Positions 6,431 through 6,781 of a stretch of DNA of 6,781 nt are shown here, one piece after another. A program made the translations under genes and the position numbers. The notes under the pieces are model-generated. The model was not told where the DNA came from and ran no database searches. It was given only the letters and a program-made list of their open reading frames with translations. Each line of letters opens with the position of its first letter. Position 1 is the stretch's first letter. The DNA comes from Verrucomicrobiota bacterium (GTDB taxonomy: Bacteria > Verrucomicrobiota > Kiritimatiellia > CAIQIC01 > Lenti-01): the NCBI GenBank assembly GCA_003451935.1, contig DMJA01000266.1:1-6781 (forward strand). Reading direction: 5' to 3'.

Positions 6431-6781
6431 CTAGCGCTTGCCCTTCTCCACCCCCTGGAGATCCGCCTGGCGGTCGCGCGCGAGGTCCGCCGCCGCAAAA
6501 TCCTCTGTCGCCGGCAGCCGCATCGCAAACCGGTCCAGCCCGTCCACCCGGACCGTGCCGGCGACCATCTCGAAGGCCAGGATGTGCCCGCCGCGGGAAC
6601 GGTCCTGGCTGAGGAAATGCAGGTGATCGCCCGGCACGTTCACGCCCGCCACATACGACGGGCAGCGAAAGCCCACCACCGTGCCTGACACGTTTTCCAG
6701 GTCGAACACCGGCTGCGTCGCGGCGACGTCCTTCAGCGGCGGGAACGGTCGCTTCTGCGGCGGGACGCTGCGCGTCCGCAT
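6431..6781 (-). CDS. budA: Alpha-acetolactate decarboxylase, C-terminal part (N-terminus beyond right edge)
   Basis: The 116 visible residues match the C-terminal half of acetolactate decarboxylase (BudA/AlsD), the cytosolic zinc enzyme that turns 2-acetolactate into acetoin and CO2 in the butanediol/acetoin pathway. The zinc-binding histidines are present as His-X-His and a third His eleven residues later: GDHLHFLSQDRSRGGH (visible residues 51-66, His53, His55, His66). The preceding stretch TRSVPPQKRPFPPL, then QPVFDLENVSGTVVGF, is also typical. The Met codon at 6781-6779 sits in what is an internal position in homologues (complete proteins are about 235-260 residues), so it is probably not the real start and the gene continues past the edge. 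The C-terminus ends naturally in a charged tail (GVEKGKR, stop TAG at 6433-6431). It runs convergently to the peptidase gene with 10 bp between stops. The partner acetolactate synthase is not in the window. Confidence 0.92.
   Translation of the reverse strand: MRTRSVPPQKRPFPPLKDVAATQPVFDLENVSGTVVGFRCPSYVAGVNVPGDHLHFLSQDRSRGGHILAFEMVAGTVRVDGLDRFAMRLPATEDFAAADLARDRQADLQGVEKGKR

Noticed and set aside
6445..6461. Hairpin TCTCCA-CCCCC-TGGAGA near the convergent gene ends as a terminator
   Set aside because: It lies within the acetolactate decarboxylase coding end, has a short stem and no T-run on either side, so it is not supported as an intrinsic terminator.
1..6781. CRISPR arrays, insertion sequences, tRNA or rRNA genes, attachment sites
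   Set aside because: No regularly spaced repeats, transposase motifs, terminal inverted repeats or structured RNA signatures were seen; the coding density leaves almost no free space.

Overview
This is a GC-rich, gene-dense bacterial window with six protein-coding genes and no RNA genes, mobile elements or CRISPR arrays that I can see. The gene set suggests an anaerobic or fermentative bacterium: membrane subunits of a group 4 hydrogenase-type complex and an acetolactate decarboxylase. The SLA1-homology (SHD1) domain on a secreted protein is common in the Planctomycetes-Verrucomicrobia-Kiritimatiellota-Lentisphaerae group. I favour a member of that group, but this is inference from family distribution, not a phylogenetic placement.

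Left part (1-3295, minus strand). This is a compact operon read right to left. It starts with a regulator that joins an excisionase-like helix-turn-helix to a PTS EIIA domain. It continues with a HyfB-type proton-translocating subunit, 11 bp away, and a HyfC/NuoH-type membrane-anchor subunit with a 4-bp ATGA overlap that runs off the left edge. The catalytic hydrogenase subunits must lie outside the window, so it cannot be decided here whether the complex is a true hydrogenase (formate hydrogenlyase-like) or an Ehr-type relative lacking the NiFe site. A good TTGACA/TAGAAA promoter precedes the regulator gene.

Middle (3296-4920). A 138-bp divergent intergenic region holds the operon promoter and, facing the other way, a candidate promoter for a flavin-dependent TIM-barrel enzyme of the nitronate monooxygenase / FabK-like family (475 aa, GTG start). 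A 59-bp gap follows, with a nested inverted repeat and a second copy of the same promoter-like arrangement.

Right part (4921-6781). A secreted or periplasmic protein carries an N-terminal SHD1 domain and a C-terminal C39-like/papain-fold cysteine peptidase domain with a recognisable Gln-Cys-His-Asp set. It converges, with 10 bp between stop codons, on the C-terminal part of an acetolactate decarboxylase (acetoin pathway) entering from the right edge.

Most noteworthy: (i) a DNA-binding EIIA protein as first gene of an energy-converting membrane complex operon, suggesting coupling of PTS phosphorylation state to hydrogen or ion metabolism; (ii) a shared CTGGC[A/C]ATTT-N13-TAGA[T/C]T element just upstream of two genes, placed so that their transcripts would be nearly leaderless; (iii) the SHD1-peptidase fusion. 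None of these amounts to a proven new system, and most of the window is ordinary metabolism.
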